This document shows, in pieces, positions 19,478 through 27,740 of a stretch of DNA of 64,000 nt. The position numbers were made by a program, and so were the translations under genes. The notes beneath the pieces are model-generated. The model saw only the letters and a program-made list of their open reading frames with translations, did not search any database and was not told where the DNA came from. Every line of letters starts with the position of its first letter. The first letter of the stretch is position 1. Source of the DNA: Niveispirillum sp. SYP-B3756 (GTDB lineage Bacteria; Pseudomonadota; Alphaproteobacteria; Azospirillales; Azospirillaceae); NCBI RefSeq assembly GCF_009495745.1, contig NZ_WIDQ01000001.1, forward strand, positions 186,001-250,000, given 5' to 3'.

Positions 19478-21178
19478 TCAGACCGAAACATGTTCCTCGG
19501 TTGCATCGTGCTCCTCGGAAGCATCATGCTCCTCGGTGGCGATATGCTCCTCAGAAGCATCATGCTCTTCCGTGGCGATATGCTCCTCAGAAGCGTCATG
19601 CTCTTCCGTGGCGATATGCTCTTCGGAAGCGTCATGCTCTTCCGTGGCGATATGCTCCTCGGAAGCATCATGCTCTTCCGTGGCGATATGCTCCTCAGAA
19701 GCATCATGCTCTTCCGTGGCGACATGCTCCTCGGTGGCGACATGCTCTTCCGTAGCGACATGCTCCTCGGTGGCGACATGCTCTTCCGTGGCGATATGCT
19801 CCTCGGAAGCATCATGCTCTTCCGTGGCGACATGCTCCTCGGTGGCGACATGCTCTTCCGTAGCGACATGCTCCTCGGTGGCGACATGCTCTTCCGTGGC
19901 GATATGCTCCTCGGAAGCATCATGCTCTTCCGTGGCGATATGCTCCTCAGAAGCGTCATGCTCTTCCGTGGCGATATGCTCCTCGGAAGCATCATGCTCT
20001 TCCGTGGCATCCACGGCTTTGGGAGCTGTCGCCACGCCGGCGGGGGCCAACTCAGCGGCGGCCAGATCGCGGGCATATTCCACTTGCAGGCTGACCCCGT
20101 GAAGGGCGGAGAAACTGCGCTTTACCAGCGCCGCCTTCTCAACGTCGCTGAGACCACTGAAAATGCTGACGAACCGGGCGGGGTTCTCCCGATAAGCGTC
20201 TGCCGAACCGGGATTGAGCGCCAGTTGCGACAGCACGCGATAGAGGCCACGGCCGGTGGAGCGTTCCTGACCGCCAACCGGTTCCCGATCCAGGCGGGCA
20301 ATCGCCTCCAGCTCAAAGCTGCCATAATCGCCTTCACGCTTGCTGCGTGTCGGCGTCATACCCAGCTTTTCCGCCATTTCCGGGATGATGGGCAGGATTT
20401 CCAGCGGCGGCAGATACAGGCTGGCGAAGGAGTGAACAGTCGCCTGCACCGCCGGATCACGATAGGCCTTCAGGGGACGACGGGTGATCTGGCTATCAGT
20501 GCCGGGGAAGGTGGCACCGACATAGAGATATGACGGGTGATCCTCGCCATAAAGCTCGATCAGCCGGTCAAACAAGATGCCGCGCTTGTGATTCTTGAAG
20601 CCCTTGGAGGTGTAGGAGACATCCCCCACCGAGCCCACCTGCAGAAGCACAACATGGCCGGAGGTGACAACCTGCCGACCCCGCAGCAGCATGTCGGAGG
20701 CTTCCAGAATCTGGCAGCCATTGACGGAAGGGTCGATACGCAGATCGGCAAACAGATAATCGGTGGAGGAGATGCCCGGCAGCATCTGCGTCCGGTGGCC
20801 TTCCTTGCGGGCAATGGTCAGGGCCCGCCGGGCCGGGGAGACAAAGAAACCGGGATGGCCGTAGAAGACGGCCGTAACCCGCTTGCCCTGCCGAACTTCG
20901 CGCAAAACCACCTCCGCCATCTGCACATAAGTGACGAGGCGGCGCTTGTTTTCCCCGTAATGCAGGGAGAGGTTATAGGCAGCAGGGTTCAGTTCACGGA
21001 TGAAGCTGGCCGTCACACCATCGGGAACCGCATAAAAAACCGCGTCAGCCTCCCGGATATGGCCGATCGCTTCCTGGGTCATGTGGGCAATGGACCGGAT
21101 ACCGGTGCCGACCACGGTGAGGCTACCGTGGGAAAGGCCGGCGGCGAGCGGCTTCGACACGTCGATGGAATTAGGCAT
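19478..21178 (-). CDS. Fused borosin: alpha-N-methyltransferase with 29-repeat C-terminal substrate region
   Basis: A 566-residue protein from ATG 21178. Residues about 15-260 are a tetrapyrrole-methylase-fold SAM methyltransferase closely resembling fungal OphMA: SLTVVGTGIRSIAHMTQEA, VFYGHPGFFVSPARRAL, QMLPGISSTDYLFADL, EASDMLL. The borosin catalytic triad spacing Tyr-x5-Arg-x3-Tyr is kept (Y74, R80, Y84). Residues about 310-362 form the helical precursor-type domain (YRVLSQLALNPGSADAYREN ... LSDVEKAALVKRSF). Residues 392-565 are 29 tandem hexapeptides [TS]EEH[DIV]A, ending in V566. In characterised borosins this enzyme methylates backbone nitrogens of its own or a partner's C-terminal core; here the repeats are the obvious candidate core. 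No separate peptidase gene is adjacent. Confidence 0.85.
   Translation of the reverse strand: MPNSIDVSKPLAAGLSHGSLTVVGTGIRSIAHMTQEAIGHIREADAVFYAVPDGVTASFIRELNPAAYNLSLHYGENKRRLVTYVQMAEVVLREVRQGKRVTAVFYGHPGFFVSPARRALTIARKEGHRTQMLPGISSTDYLFADLRIDPSVNGCQILEASDMLLRGRQVVTSGHVVLLQVGSVGDVSYTSKGFKNHKRGILFDRLIELYGEDHPSYLYVGATFPGTDSQITRRPLKAYRDPAVQATVHSFASLYLPPLEILPIIPEMAEKLGMTPTRSKREGDYGSFELEAIARLDREPVGGQERSTGRGLYRVLSQLALNPGSADAYRENPARFVSIFSGLSDVEKAALVKRSFSALHGVSLQVEYARDLAAAELAPAGVATAPKAVDATEEHDASEEHIATEEHDASEEHIATEEHDASEEHIATEEHVATEEHVATEEHVATEEHVATEEHDASEEHIATEEHVATEEHVATEEHVATEEHVATEEHDASEEHIATEEHDASEEHIATEEHDASEEHIATEEHDASEEHIATEEHDASEEHIATEEHDASEEHDATEEHVSV
19481..20005 (-). repeat. In-frame tandem repeat array (29 x 18 bp) inside the borosin gene
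   Basis: The DNA repeats in 18-base units and in higher-order 36-base pairs (TEEHDA-SEEHIA), interrupted by two runs of TEEHVA (units 8-11 and 14-17). The second position codon varies only between Thr and Ser, the fifth residue between Asp, Ile and Val, while EEH never changes. The near identity at DNA level implies recent expansion by unequal exchange. Confidence 0.95.
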
Positions 21179-21369
21179 GTTCCTGTTTCCCCTGCGTACG
21201 ATATGGCTGTGGTGTGGATGGTGCGGGGCCCTGGCGCCCTTGGCCAAAGGCGGTACGACTTTAGCGTATTCTTAACCATTTCGCATGTCGGTAAATTAGA
21301 GAGAGTGCGTTTTGTCCACAGCCTTAACAAGAATGTAGCAAAGCCCCGCAGACGCGGGTGAGAGGGAAA

Positions 21370-22014
21370 ATGGCGGCGGACACAGGCATCATCGGAGCCA
21401 TCCTGGCCGGTGGGCAGGGGCGGCGGATGGGGGGCGACAAGCCACTGACCGGGCTGGCAGGGCGTCCCCTGCTGGCCCACGTCGCCCGCCGGCTGGCCCC
21501 GCAGGTGGGCCGCCTGGTGCTGAATGCCAACGGCGATCCGGCCCGCTTTGCCGGGATCGCGGAACTGTGGGGAGTGACGGTGGTGCCCGATACGGCACCA
21601 GATCAGCCGGGGCCGCTGGCAGGCCTGCTGGCGGTGCTGGAATGGGCCGAACGGATGCAGCCGGCCGCCCGCCATGTTCTCAGCGTTCCGGCCGATTGCC
21701 CCTTTCTGCCGCACGATCTGGCCAGCCGGCTGGCGCTGGCGGCGGGCGATGGGGTGGCACTGGCGCGCACGGCAGCGGCCGATGGCAGCGCACACAGCCA
21801 CCCGGTGGTCGGCCTGTGGCCGGTGGCGCTGCGCGATGATCTGCGTGCAGCCCTGCTGGTGGAAGGGCTGCGTCGCGTCGGCCAATGGGCGGGGCGGCAT
21901 CAGCCAAGCTTCGTGGACTGGCCGGACATGCCGCTGGACCCGTTCCTGAACCTGAACACCCCGGACGATCTGGCCACCGCAGAGCGGCTGCTGGCCGCAT
22001 ATCCGGACGCCTGA
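21370..22014 (+). CDS. mobA: Molybdenum cofactor guanylyltransferase
   Basis: Transfers GMP from GTP to molybdopterin to form Mo-MGD for DMSO-reductase-family enzymes. The 214-residue protein has the nucleotidyltransferase signature GAILAGGQGRRMGGDKPL, then VVPDTAPDQPGPLAGLLA and VPADCPFLP, and ends FLNLNTPDDLATAE as in MobA. ATG 21370 follows a GAGAGGG ribosome-binding site; a GTG at 21358 is possible. It diverges from the borosin gene and has no molybdenum genes nearby. Confidence 0.92.
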   Translation: MAADTGIIGAILAGGQGRRMGGDKPLTGLAGRPLLAHVARRLAPQVGRLVLNANGDPARFAGIAELWGVTVVPDTAPDQPGPLAGLLAVLEWAERMQPAARHVLSVPADCPFLPHDLASRLALAAGDGVALARTAAADGSAHSHPVVGLWPVALRDDLRAALLVEGLRRVGQWAGRHQPSFVDWPDMPLDPFLNLNTPDDLATAERLLAAYPDA

Positions 22015-22017
22015 CGG

Positions 22018-22557
22018 TCAGGCGGCCTGCGACAGGGTTCTCAGCAGCCGGTCGAACCGGTCGCCCGCCAGCGAGACGGTGTCCAGCAGCCCCTCATCCA
22101 GTTCATCGCCCTGGACTTCGTTTTCATCCAGCGCCGCCCCTTCGCCATAGCCCATGCGGCGCACGGTGCTGCGCAACCGGTCGGCCAGGAACAGGGCGAT
22201 GGCGCGGTAAAAGCGCATGGCAAAGCCGGTGTCGCGGGCCAATTCCCGCGCCAGCAACTGCTTTTCCAGCATCAGCACCGCCCCCGCCGTGGCAGCGGCA
22301 ACGGAGGCCGAGGGCGGGGCGCTGTCAACGAAGGAGAGTTCGCCGATGATCTCCCCCGCGCCCAGGCTGGCGACGGCGCCGATACCCTTCACCGTCACCT
22401 CCATGCGGCCATCCAGCACGATGAACAGGTGCGGCGAGGGCTCCCCCTGCCGCACCAGCAGATCACCCGGCGCCACCAGGCGGCGGCGGCCATGGCGGGC
22501 CATCCAATCCACATCCATATCGTCCAGCTGACCCAGGATATAGAGCACCTTGCGCAT
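22018..22557 (-). CDS. Cyclic nucleotide-binding domain protein of the NHLM exporter operon
   Basis: A 179-residue protein with a Crp-type cyclic-nucleotide-binding fold: RRLVAPGDLLVRQGEPSPHLFIVLDGRMEV, then GAGEIIGELSFVDSAPPSASVAA, the phosphate-binding cassette region. There is no DNA-binding domain; the C-terminus is helical and acidic (LDENEVQGDELDEGLLD). It is the last gene of the exporter operon, 46 bases after the second ABC gene. Similar proteins accompany NHLM secretion genes elsewhere and may gate or regulate export. Confidence 0.85.
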   Translation of the reverse strand: MRKVLYILGQLDDMDVDWMARHGRRRLVAPGDLLVRQGEPSPHLFIVLDGRMEVTVKGIGAVASLGAGEIIGELSFVDSAPPSASVAAATAGAVLMLEKQLLARELARDTGFAMRFYRAIALFLADRLRSTVRRMGYGEGAALDENEVQGDELDEGLLDTVSLAGDRFDRLLRTLSQAA

Positions 22558-22602
22558 GGGATTTCCTTACCAATGTCATGGGGTTCGGGGGAACGGGTCT
22601 CG

Positions 22603-25530
22603 TCACAGCATCTGTCGGCGGGCGAGTGCCGCGAACACACCATCCTGGGCGATCAGCTCGGCGAAACGGCCCTGTTCCACCAGACGGCCCCGTTCGATCA
22701 CCAGGATACGGTCCACCCGTTCGATGGTGGAAAGCCGATGCGCGATCATCACCCGCGTCACATCCAGCTTTTCCAGGGACCGCATCACGGCGGCCTGGGT
22801 GCGGTTGTCGAGCGCGCTGGTTGCCTCGTCCAGCAGCAGCAGGCGGGGCTGACGCACCAGGGCGCGCGCGATCATCAGGCGCTGGCGCTGCCCGCCGGAC
22901 AGGGTGCCCCCGCCCTCCGTCAGCACCGTATGCATCCCCATCGGCATGGCCTTGATATCATCGGCCAGATCCACCTGCCGCGCCGCCGCCCAGGCATCTT
23001 CCAGCCGGGCGGCAGAGGCACCGACGATATTGTCCAGGATGGAGCCCCCCATCAGCCGGCCATTCTGCAGCACGGTGCCGATCTGCCGGCGTACGCTGTC
23101 GGGCGTCAGTCGGCTCATCGGGCGGCCATCGAAGAACAGTTCGCCCGCCTGGGGCCGGTCCAGCCCCAGCAGCAGGCGCAGGATGGTGGATTTGCCCCCG
23201 CCGGACGGGCCGACAATGGCAACAAACTCCCCCGGCCGGATGCTGAAGGACAAATTATCCAGCACCGGCGGCAGATCGGGCGCATAGCTGAAACTGACGC
23301 CGGAAAACTCCACCCCGCCGCCCAGCCGCCCGGCATCCTCCCCATCGGCCACATCATCCAGCGGGCTTTCCAGCAGCGGGCGCGACCGTTCCCAGATGGG
23401 GAACACCCCCAGCAGCCGGGTCAGCGTACCCACCAATTGGGTCATCGCCCCCTGGAACTGGCCAAAGGCGGTGAAGAAGGCGATGAAGCCACCGGCCTGC
23501 ATGGCGGTGGCATTGCCGCTGCCTTCCACCCCCGCCAGGGCCTGCACCGCCTGTTCGGCCATCACGCCTTTGGCGATCAGCACCACGCCGGCCATCAGTG
23601 CCACGGTGGAAAGCGGGCCGAAGGCGGCCTGGAACACGGTCTGCATCCGGGCCAGCCGCTGGCCGGCAATATCGAACCGGCGTTGCGCGCCATAGCGGCG
23701 CATCCAGAACATGATGGCGCGGTCCACCGCCGCCGCCACCTTCAGCTTGGCCACCCCGGTGATGAATTGCAGCACCAGCCCTTCGGCAATGCCACGGGTG
23801 CGCGCTTCCTGCCGTTCATGGCGCAGTTGCAGCAGGCTTAACCCCACCGTCACCGATAAGGACAGGGCCACCAGCAGCAAGGCCACCAAAGCCAGCTTCA
23901 CCGAATAGAAGAACAGCATCCCGAGGCTGACCAGCGACATCACCCCACCCAGCAGGCTGGACAGGGCGGCACCGGCCAGCATCTCCCGGATGGTGGCGAT
24001 GCCCATGGCGCGGTCGGCCAGATCGCCCACCGTATAACGTTTGAAAAACCCCGCCGGCAGCCGCAGCAGCCGGTCGATCACGGCGGCGTGCATTTTCAAG
24101 TCGATGCCGCTTTGCAGCCGCAGCACCGCATGGGTTTTGCTGTAATCCAGGGCCGCCGAACTGATGGCCGCCACCACCAGGGCCAGCACCAGCAGGAAAA
24201 GCTGATCACCCGCCGCCGTGGGCACGATCTTGTCCACGATCAGGCCACTGGCCACCGGCGTCAGCAGGCCGATCAGCGCCACGCCCAGCGCCAGCAGCGC
24301 AATGGCCAGCCGTTCGCGCCCGGTGCCATGCAGGCCCAGACGGATCATGTCGCCCAGCCCCACCGGGCGCGATGGCAGGGCGGCATAGATCGCCTGGGCC
24401 TGCGGGTTCAGCTTTTCCGCCAGGGTGGCATCGACCGGCTGTGATGTGCCGGCCAGCGCATCCCACAGCACATAGCCGTTCCCTTGCGGCAGCAGGGCGA
24501 CCGGGCGATCCCCCTCGGCCAGCCGCGCCACCATGGGCAGGCCCGTCTGCCGCCACCAACCCAGCCGCAGCAGCACGCCACGCTGGCGCAGCCGGGCGGC
24601 GGCCAGCGCCTGGGCCAGATCGGGCGGATGGCCATCCTTGCCGGCATGGGCGGGGGGCGGCAGTTCCAACCCCAGCGACTGGGCGATGCGGCGGACCAGG
24701 GCGCCTGCCTCCCAACCCGGCAGAACCCGTTCCGGGGCGGCCAGCCGGCTGCCGGGCTGGATCAGGTCCACCAGCGTGCCGAAGGCGGCCTCCATGCCCT
24801 GGCGGGACAGTTCACCCCGCTGGCGGGCCTGGGCCGTTTCATCTGCGGCACGCGCATCCAGCGCCTGGGCAATCTGGCGCAACAGGGCGGCATGGGCGGC
24901 GGCCAAGGCTGGCACCAGCAGCCCGGCATCGGCCAGTTCCCGGCTGGTGCGCAGCGCAAGGCGCGCCGTGCCATCGGCGGAGACCCAGCGCCCCGCCACC
25001 AGCGGCACCGGCACATCACGCACCCCCGCCCCATCGGGCAGCGCCAGCAACCCTTCCTCCCGCACCAGCCACAAGCAACCCTGGCCGGGCTGGATGGCCA
25101 CAACGTCCCCCGCCGCCAGATCATGCCGGCCAGGGGCCAGGATGCTGGCGGTCTTGGCCGGCGGTGGGGCCGGCGGCAGGATGGCGCGCAGCCAATGGTC
25201 GATATCGGCCAGCGCCGGCGCATCGCCCAGCGCCTCCACCTGGGCCCCCAGCCCGCCCACGGCGATCAGGCCCAAGCCATCCCCGCGTTCATCCAGGGCG
25301 CGCGGCACCGGCCAGAAACAATCCCCGGCGGACAGGCGGGCCACGGCGCGGCGGCGGCCGACATGCCGGCCGTCCCGCATCGCCACCGCGAACAGATCGA
25401 CAAAGCCGGCCACCACGCGCAGCGGCTCCGCCATCTCCCCCAGACACAAAGGCTGATCGGCGCGCAGTGGCTGCGGCAGGCGGGTGACGCGGGAAACGGG
25501 GTCCAGCGGGCGGGAAGATGGGATGCTCAT
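22603..25530 (-). CDS. NHLM-type peptide exporter, ABC subunit 2 (permease-ATPase)
   Basis: A 975-residue protein. A long N-terminal non-membrane region (about 1-380) typical of NHLM ABC2 proteins precedes six membrane helices and an ATPase with VGPSGGGKST (Walker A), LSGGQRQR (signature), LLLLDEATSALD (Walker B) and IAHRLSTIE (H-loop). There is no C39 peptidase. It would pair with the upstream C39-containing subunit to export leader-cleaved peptides across the inner membrane. It overlaps the upstream gene by four bases, so the operon is tightly coupled. Both ATPase motifs look functional. Confidence 0.9.
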   Translation of the reverse strand: MSIPSSRPLDPVSRVTRLPQPLRADQPLCLGEMAEPLRVVAGFVDLFAVAMRDGRHVGRRRAVARLSAGDCFWPVPRALDERGDGLGLIAVGGLGAQVEALGDAPALADIDHWLRAILPPAPPPAKTASILAPGRHDLAAGDVVAIQPGQGCLWLVREEGLLALPDGAGVRDVPVPLVAGRWVSADGTARLALRTSRELADAGLLVPALAAAHAALLRQIAQALDARAADETAQARQRGELSRQGMEAAFGTLVDLIQPGSRLAAPERVLPGWEAGALVRRIAQSLGLELPPPAHAGKDGHPPDLAQALAAARLRQRGVLLRLGWWRQTGLPMVARLAEGDRPVALLPQGNGYVLWDALAGTSQPVDATLAEKLNPQAQAIYAALPSRPVGLGDMIRLGLHGTGRERLAIALLALGVALIGLLTPVASGLIVDKIVPTAAGDQLFLLVLALVVAAISSAALDYSKTHAVLRLQSGIDLKMHAAVIDRLLRLPAGFFKRYTVGDLADRAMGIATIREMLAGAALSSLLGGVMSLVSLGMLFFYSVKLALVALLLVALSLSVTVGLSLLQLRHERQEARTRGIAEGLVLQFITGVAKLKVAAAVDRAIMFWMRRYGAQRRFDIAGQRLARMQTVFQAAFGPLSTVALMAGVVLIAKGVMAEQAVQALAGVEGSGNATAMQAGGFIAFFTAFGQFQGAMTQLVGTLTRLLGVFPIWERSRPLLESPLDDVADGEDAGRLGGGVEFSGVSFSYAPDLPPVLDNLSFSIRPGEFVAIVGPSGGGKSTILRLLLGLDRPQAGELFFDGRPMSRLTPDSVRRQIGTVLQNGRLMGGSILDNIVGASAARLEDAWAAARQVDLADDIKAMPMGMHTVLTEGGGTLSGGQRQRLMIARALVRQPRLLLLDEATSALDNRTQAAVMRSLEKLDVTRVMIAHRLSTIERVDRILVIERGRLVEQGRFAELIAQDGVFAALARRQML

Positions 25531-27740
25531 GCACCCTCCGCATTCAACAGGGCGGCATAGGGGCCGCCTTCGGCCACCAGGGAAGCATGGTTGCCCCGCT
25601 GCACCACCCGCCCACGCTCCAGCACGATAATCTCGTCACAGTCGCGGATGGTGGACAGCCGGTGCGCAATGATCAGGCAGGTGCAGCCCCGGCGGCGGAT
25701 ATTGTCGTCGATGGCTTTTTCCGTCACCGGGTCCAGCGCCGCCGTCGCCTCATCCAGCACCAGAATGGCCGGATCGCGCAGCAGGGCGCGGGCGATTTCC
25801 AGCCGCTGGCGCTGCCCGCCGGAGAAGTTCAGGCCACCTTCCAGCACGGCGCTGTCATAATGGCCGGGGCGCAGGCTGATTTCGGCGTGGATTTCCGCAT
25901 CCTTCAGCGCCTGGGTCAGGGCGGCTTCCGGCACGGTGGCATCCCACAGGGTCAGGTTGTCGCGCACCGTGCCGCCGAACAGGAAAACATCCTGATCGAC
26001 ATAGGCCACGGTCTGGGCGAACAGGTCGGGCGGGATATCATCCAGCGCCACGCCATCGATCAAAATCTCCCCGCCCCAGGGCCGCAGCAGGCGGCAGACC
26101 ATGCGGCCCACGGTGGATTTACCACTGCCCGAGGCACCGACCAGCGCCACGCGCCGCCCCGGCTCCACCACCAGCGACAGATCTTCCACCAGCGGCGGGT
26201 CACACGGGCTGTAGCCGAAGGAAATGTCCCGCAGTTCCAGCCGGCCCGACAGCCGTTCCGGCAGAGCGGCAAGGGGCCGTGGCGCTTCGGCCACGGCCAC
26301 AGTGCTGCCAGCCCCCACCACATCGGCAATACGGTCCAGATCGCCGCGAATGGTCTGCAACTGTCCGGCCAGAGTGACCAGCCCGTTGATCGGCGTGGTG
26401 AAGCTGACCATCAGCGCCTGAATCGCCACCAGTGAGCCCACGGTCAGGCTGCCATCAATCACCCGCCAGCCGCCAACCCCCAGCAAGGCGGCGGTGGACA
26501 GGGCCGTCAGCAATGTGGGGATCACCCCCAGCGACACATCCAGCCGGCCCAGCGCCTGACCGGTGGCCAGCAGGCGGGCCTGATACCCGCTCCATTTCCC
26601 GAAAACATCGCCTTCCAGCCCGCCAACCTTGATGCTTTCAATGCCGCCGATCAGCATGGCGGTGGCACCCATCAGCTTGCCTTCCTCCGCCGCACGGTTG
26701 CGGCTCAGGTCCACGCGGCGGCGTTCGGCCAGTTTCAGCACGGCGATATTGCCCAGCACCAGCGCCACGGCGATCAAGGCCAGCAACGGGTCATAGGCGG
26801 CCATGGCCAGCCCATAGAACAGCACGGCGGTCAGGTTGAAAATATTGGTGGCCAGGCTGCCCGACAGCAGTTCGGCCACCTGATCCACCGCCGCCGCCCG
26901 GTTGGCCAGATCGCCCGCCATGCGCTGGTTGAAGAAATGCATGGGCCGGGCCAGCAGATTGAACAGATAGCGCGTGGCCAGGGTCAGGGCCAATTTGGTG
27001 CGCAGCATCGTCAATTGCCGCTGCTGGAAATAGGTCAGCAGCCCCTGCATGGTGCCGGCCAGCGCCACGCCCAGGCAAAGCGGGGCCACCCAATCCTGCC
27101 GCTGGTTCACCAGCACAGCATCAATGAAGGTCTTGGACAGGCCCGGCAGCACAATGCCCGGCAGCACCAGCAGCATGGAAAAGCCGGCAATCACCGCCAG
27201 CGGCCCCCAGGAATGGGTCAGATGCCCCTTGATCTGGTCCCAGATACGGGGGCGCTGCCCGCCGGGGCGGAAGTTCTCATTGGGGCTGAAGGCCAGCACC
27301 ACGCCGGTGAACGCCTCGTCCAGTTCCCCCAGCGGCAGCCGGCGCGGGCCTGATGCCGGATCGTTGATATAGGCCCAGCCATCGCGGATGCCTTCCAGCA
27401 CCACATAATGGTTGAAGTTCCAATGGATGATGGCGGGCACCGGCAGGTCCGGCAATTGCGCCGGTTCCTTGCGGAAGCCCTTGGCGGTGAAGCCAAAGGT
27501 ACGGGCCGCGCGCAGCAGGTTGGAGGCCTTGGACCCGTCGCGCGAGACGCCGCAGGCCAGGCGCAATTCCTCCAGCGGCACCCACAGCCCGTGATGGGCC
27601 AGCACCATGGCCAGACAGGCCGCCCCGCATTCCACCGATTCCATCTGCAGGATGGTGGGCACCCTGGCGCGGCGGGCACCGGGCTTGCGCTTGGCCGCTG
27701 CCTTGTCCGGCGCTGGCTGTTTCTCCGGCGACTGGCTCAC
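25527..27740 (-). CDS. NHLM-type peptide exporter, ABC subunit 1 with C39 leader peptidase
   Basis: A 737-residue peptidase-containing ABC transporter. The C39 domain shows LQMESVECGAACLAMVLAHHG (oxyanion Gln and nucleophile Cys), IIHWNFNHYVVLEG (His) and YINDPASG (Asp), so it should cleave leaders after a double-glycine-type motif. Six membrane helices and an ATPase follow: VGASGSGKST, FSGGQRQR, LVLDEATAALD, IAHRLSTIR. The first about 25 residues are Lys/Arg/Pro-rich. It overlaps HlyD upstream and ABC2 downstream by ATGA. The natural substrates may be the precursors at 34.5-35.2 kb. Confidence 0.93.
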   Translation of the reverse strand: MSQSPEKQPAPDKAAAKRKPGARRARVPTILQMESVECGAACLAMVLAHHGLWVPLEELRLACGVSRDGSKASNLLRAARTFGFTAKGFRKEPAQLPDLPVPAIIHWNFNHYVVLEGIRDGWAYINDPASGPRRLPLGELDEAFTGVVLAFSPNENFRPGGQRPRIWDQIKGHLTHSWGPLAVIAGFSMLLVLPGIVLPGLSKTFIDAVLVNQRQDWVAPLCLGVALAGTMQGLLTYFQQRQLTMLRTKLALTLATRYLFNLLARPMHFFNQRMAGDLANRAAAVDQVAELLSGSLATNIFNLTAVLFYGLAMAAYDPLLALIAVALVLGNIAVLKLAERRRVDLSRNRAAEEGKLMGATAMLIGGIESIKVGGLEGDVFGKWSGYQARLLATGQALGRLDVSLGVIPTLLTALSTAALLGVGGWRVIDGSLTVGSLVAIQALMVSFTTPINGLVTLAGQLQTIRGDLDRIADVVGAGSTVAVAEAPRPLAALPERLSGRLELRDISFGYSPCDPPLVEDLSLVVEPGRRVALVGASGSGKSTVGRMVCRLLRPWGGEILIDGVALDDIPPDLFAQTVAYVDQDVFLFGGTVRDNLTLWDATVPEAALTQALKDAEIHAEISLRPGHYDSAVLEGGLNFSGGQRQRLEIARALLRDPAILVLDEATAALDPVTEKAIDDNIRRRGCTCLIIAHRLSTIRDCDEIIVLERGRVVQRGNHASLVAEGGPYAALLNAEGA

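Noticed and set aside
19490-20005. Regular DNA repeats resembling a CRISPR array
   Set aside because: There are no spacers; the 18-base periodicity is an in-frame hexapeptide repeat and no cas genes are near.
19490-20533. Plus-strand frame opposite the borosin repeat (repeats of LFRGDMLL type)
   Set aside because: It is the shadow of the repeat; no ribosome-binding site or family match, and the minus-strand frame has a clear enzyme domain.
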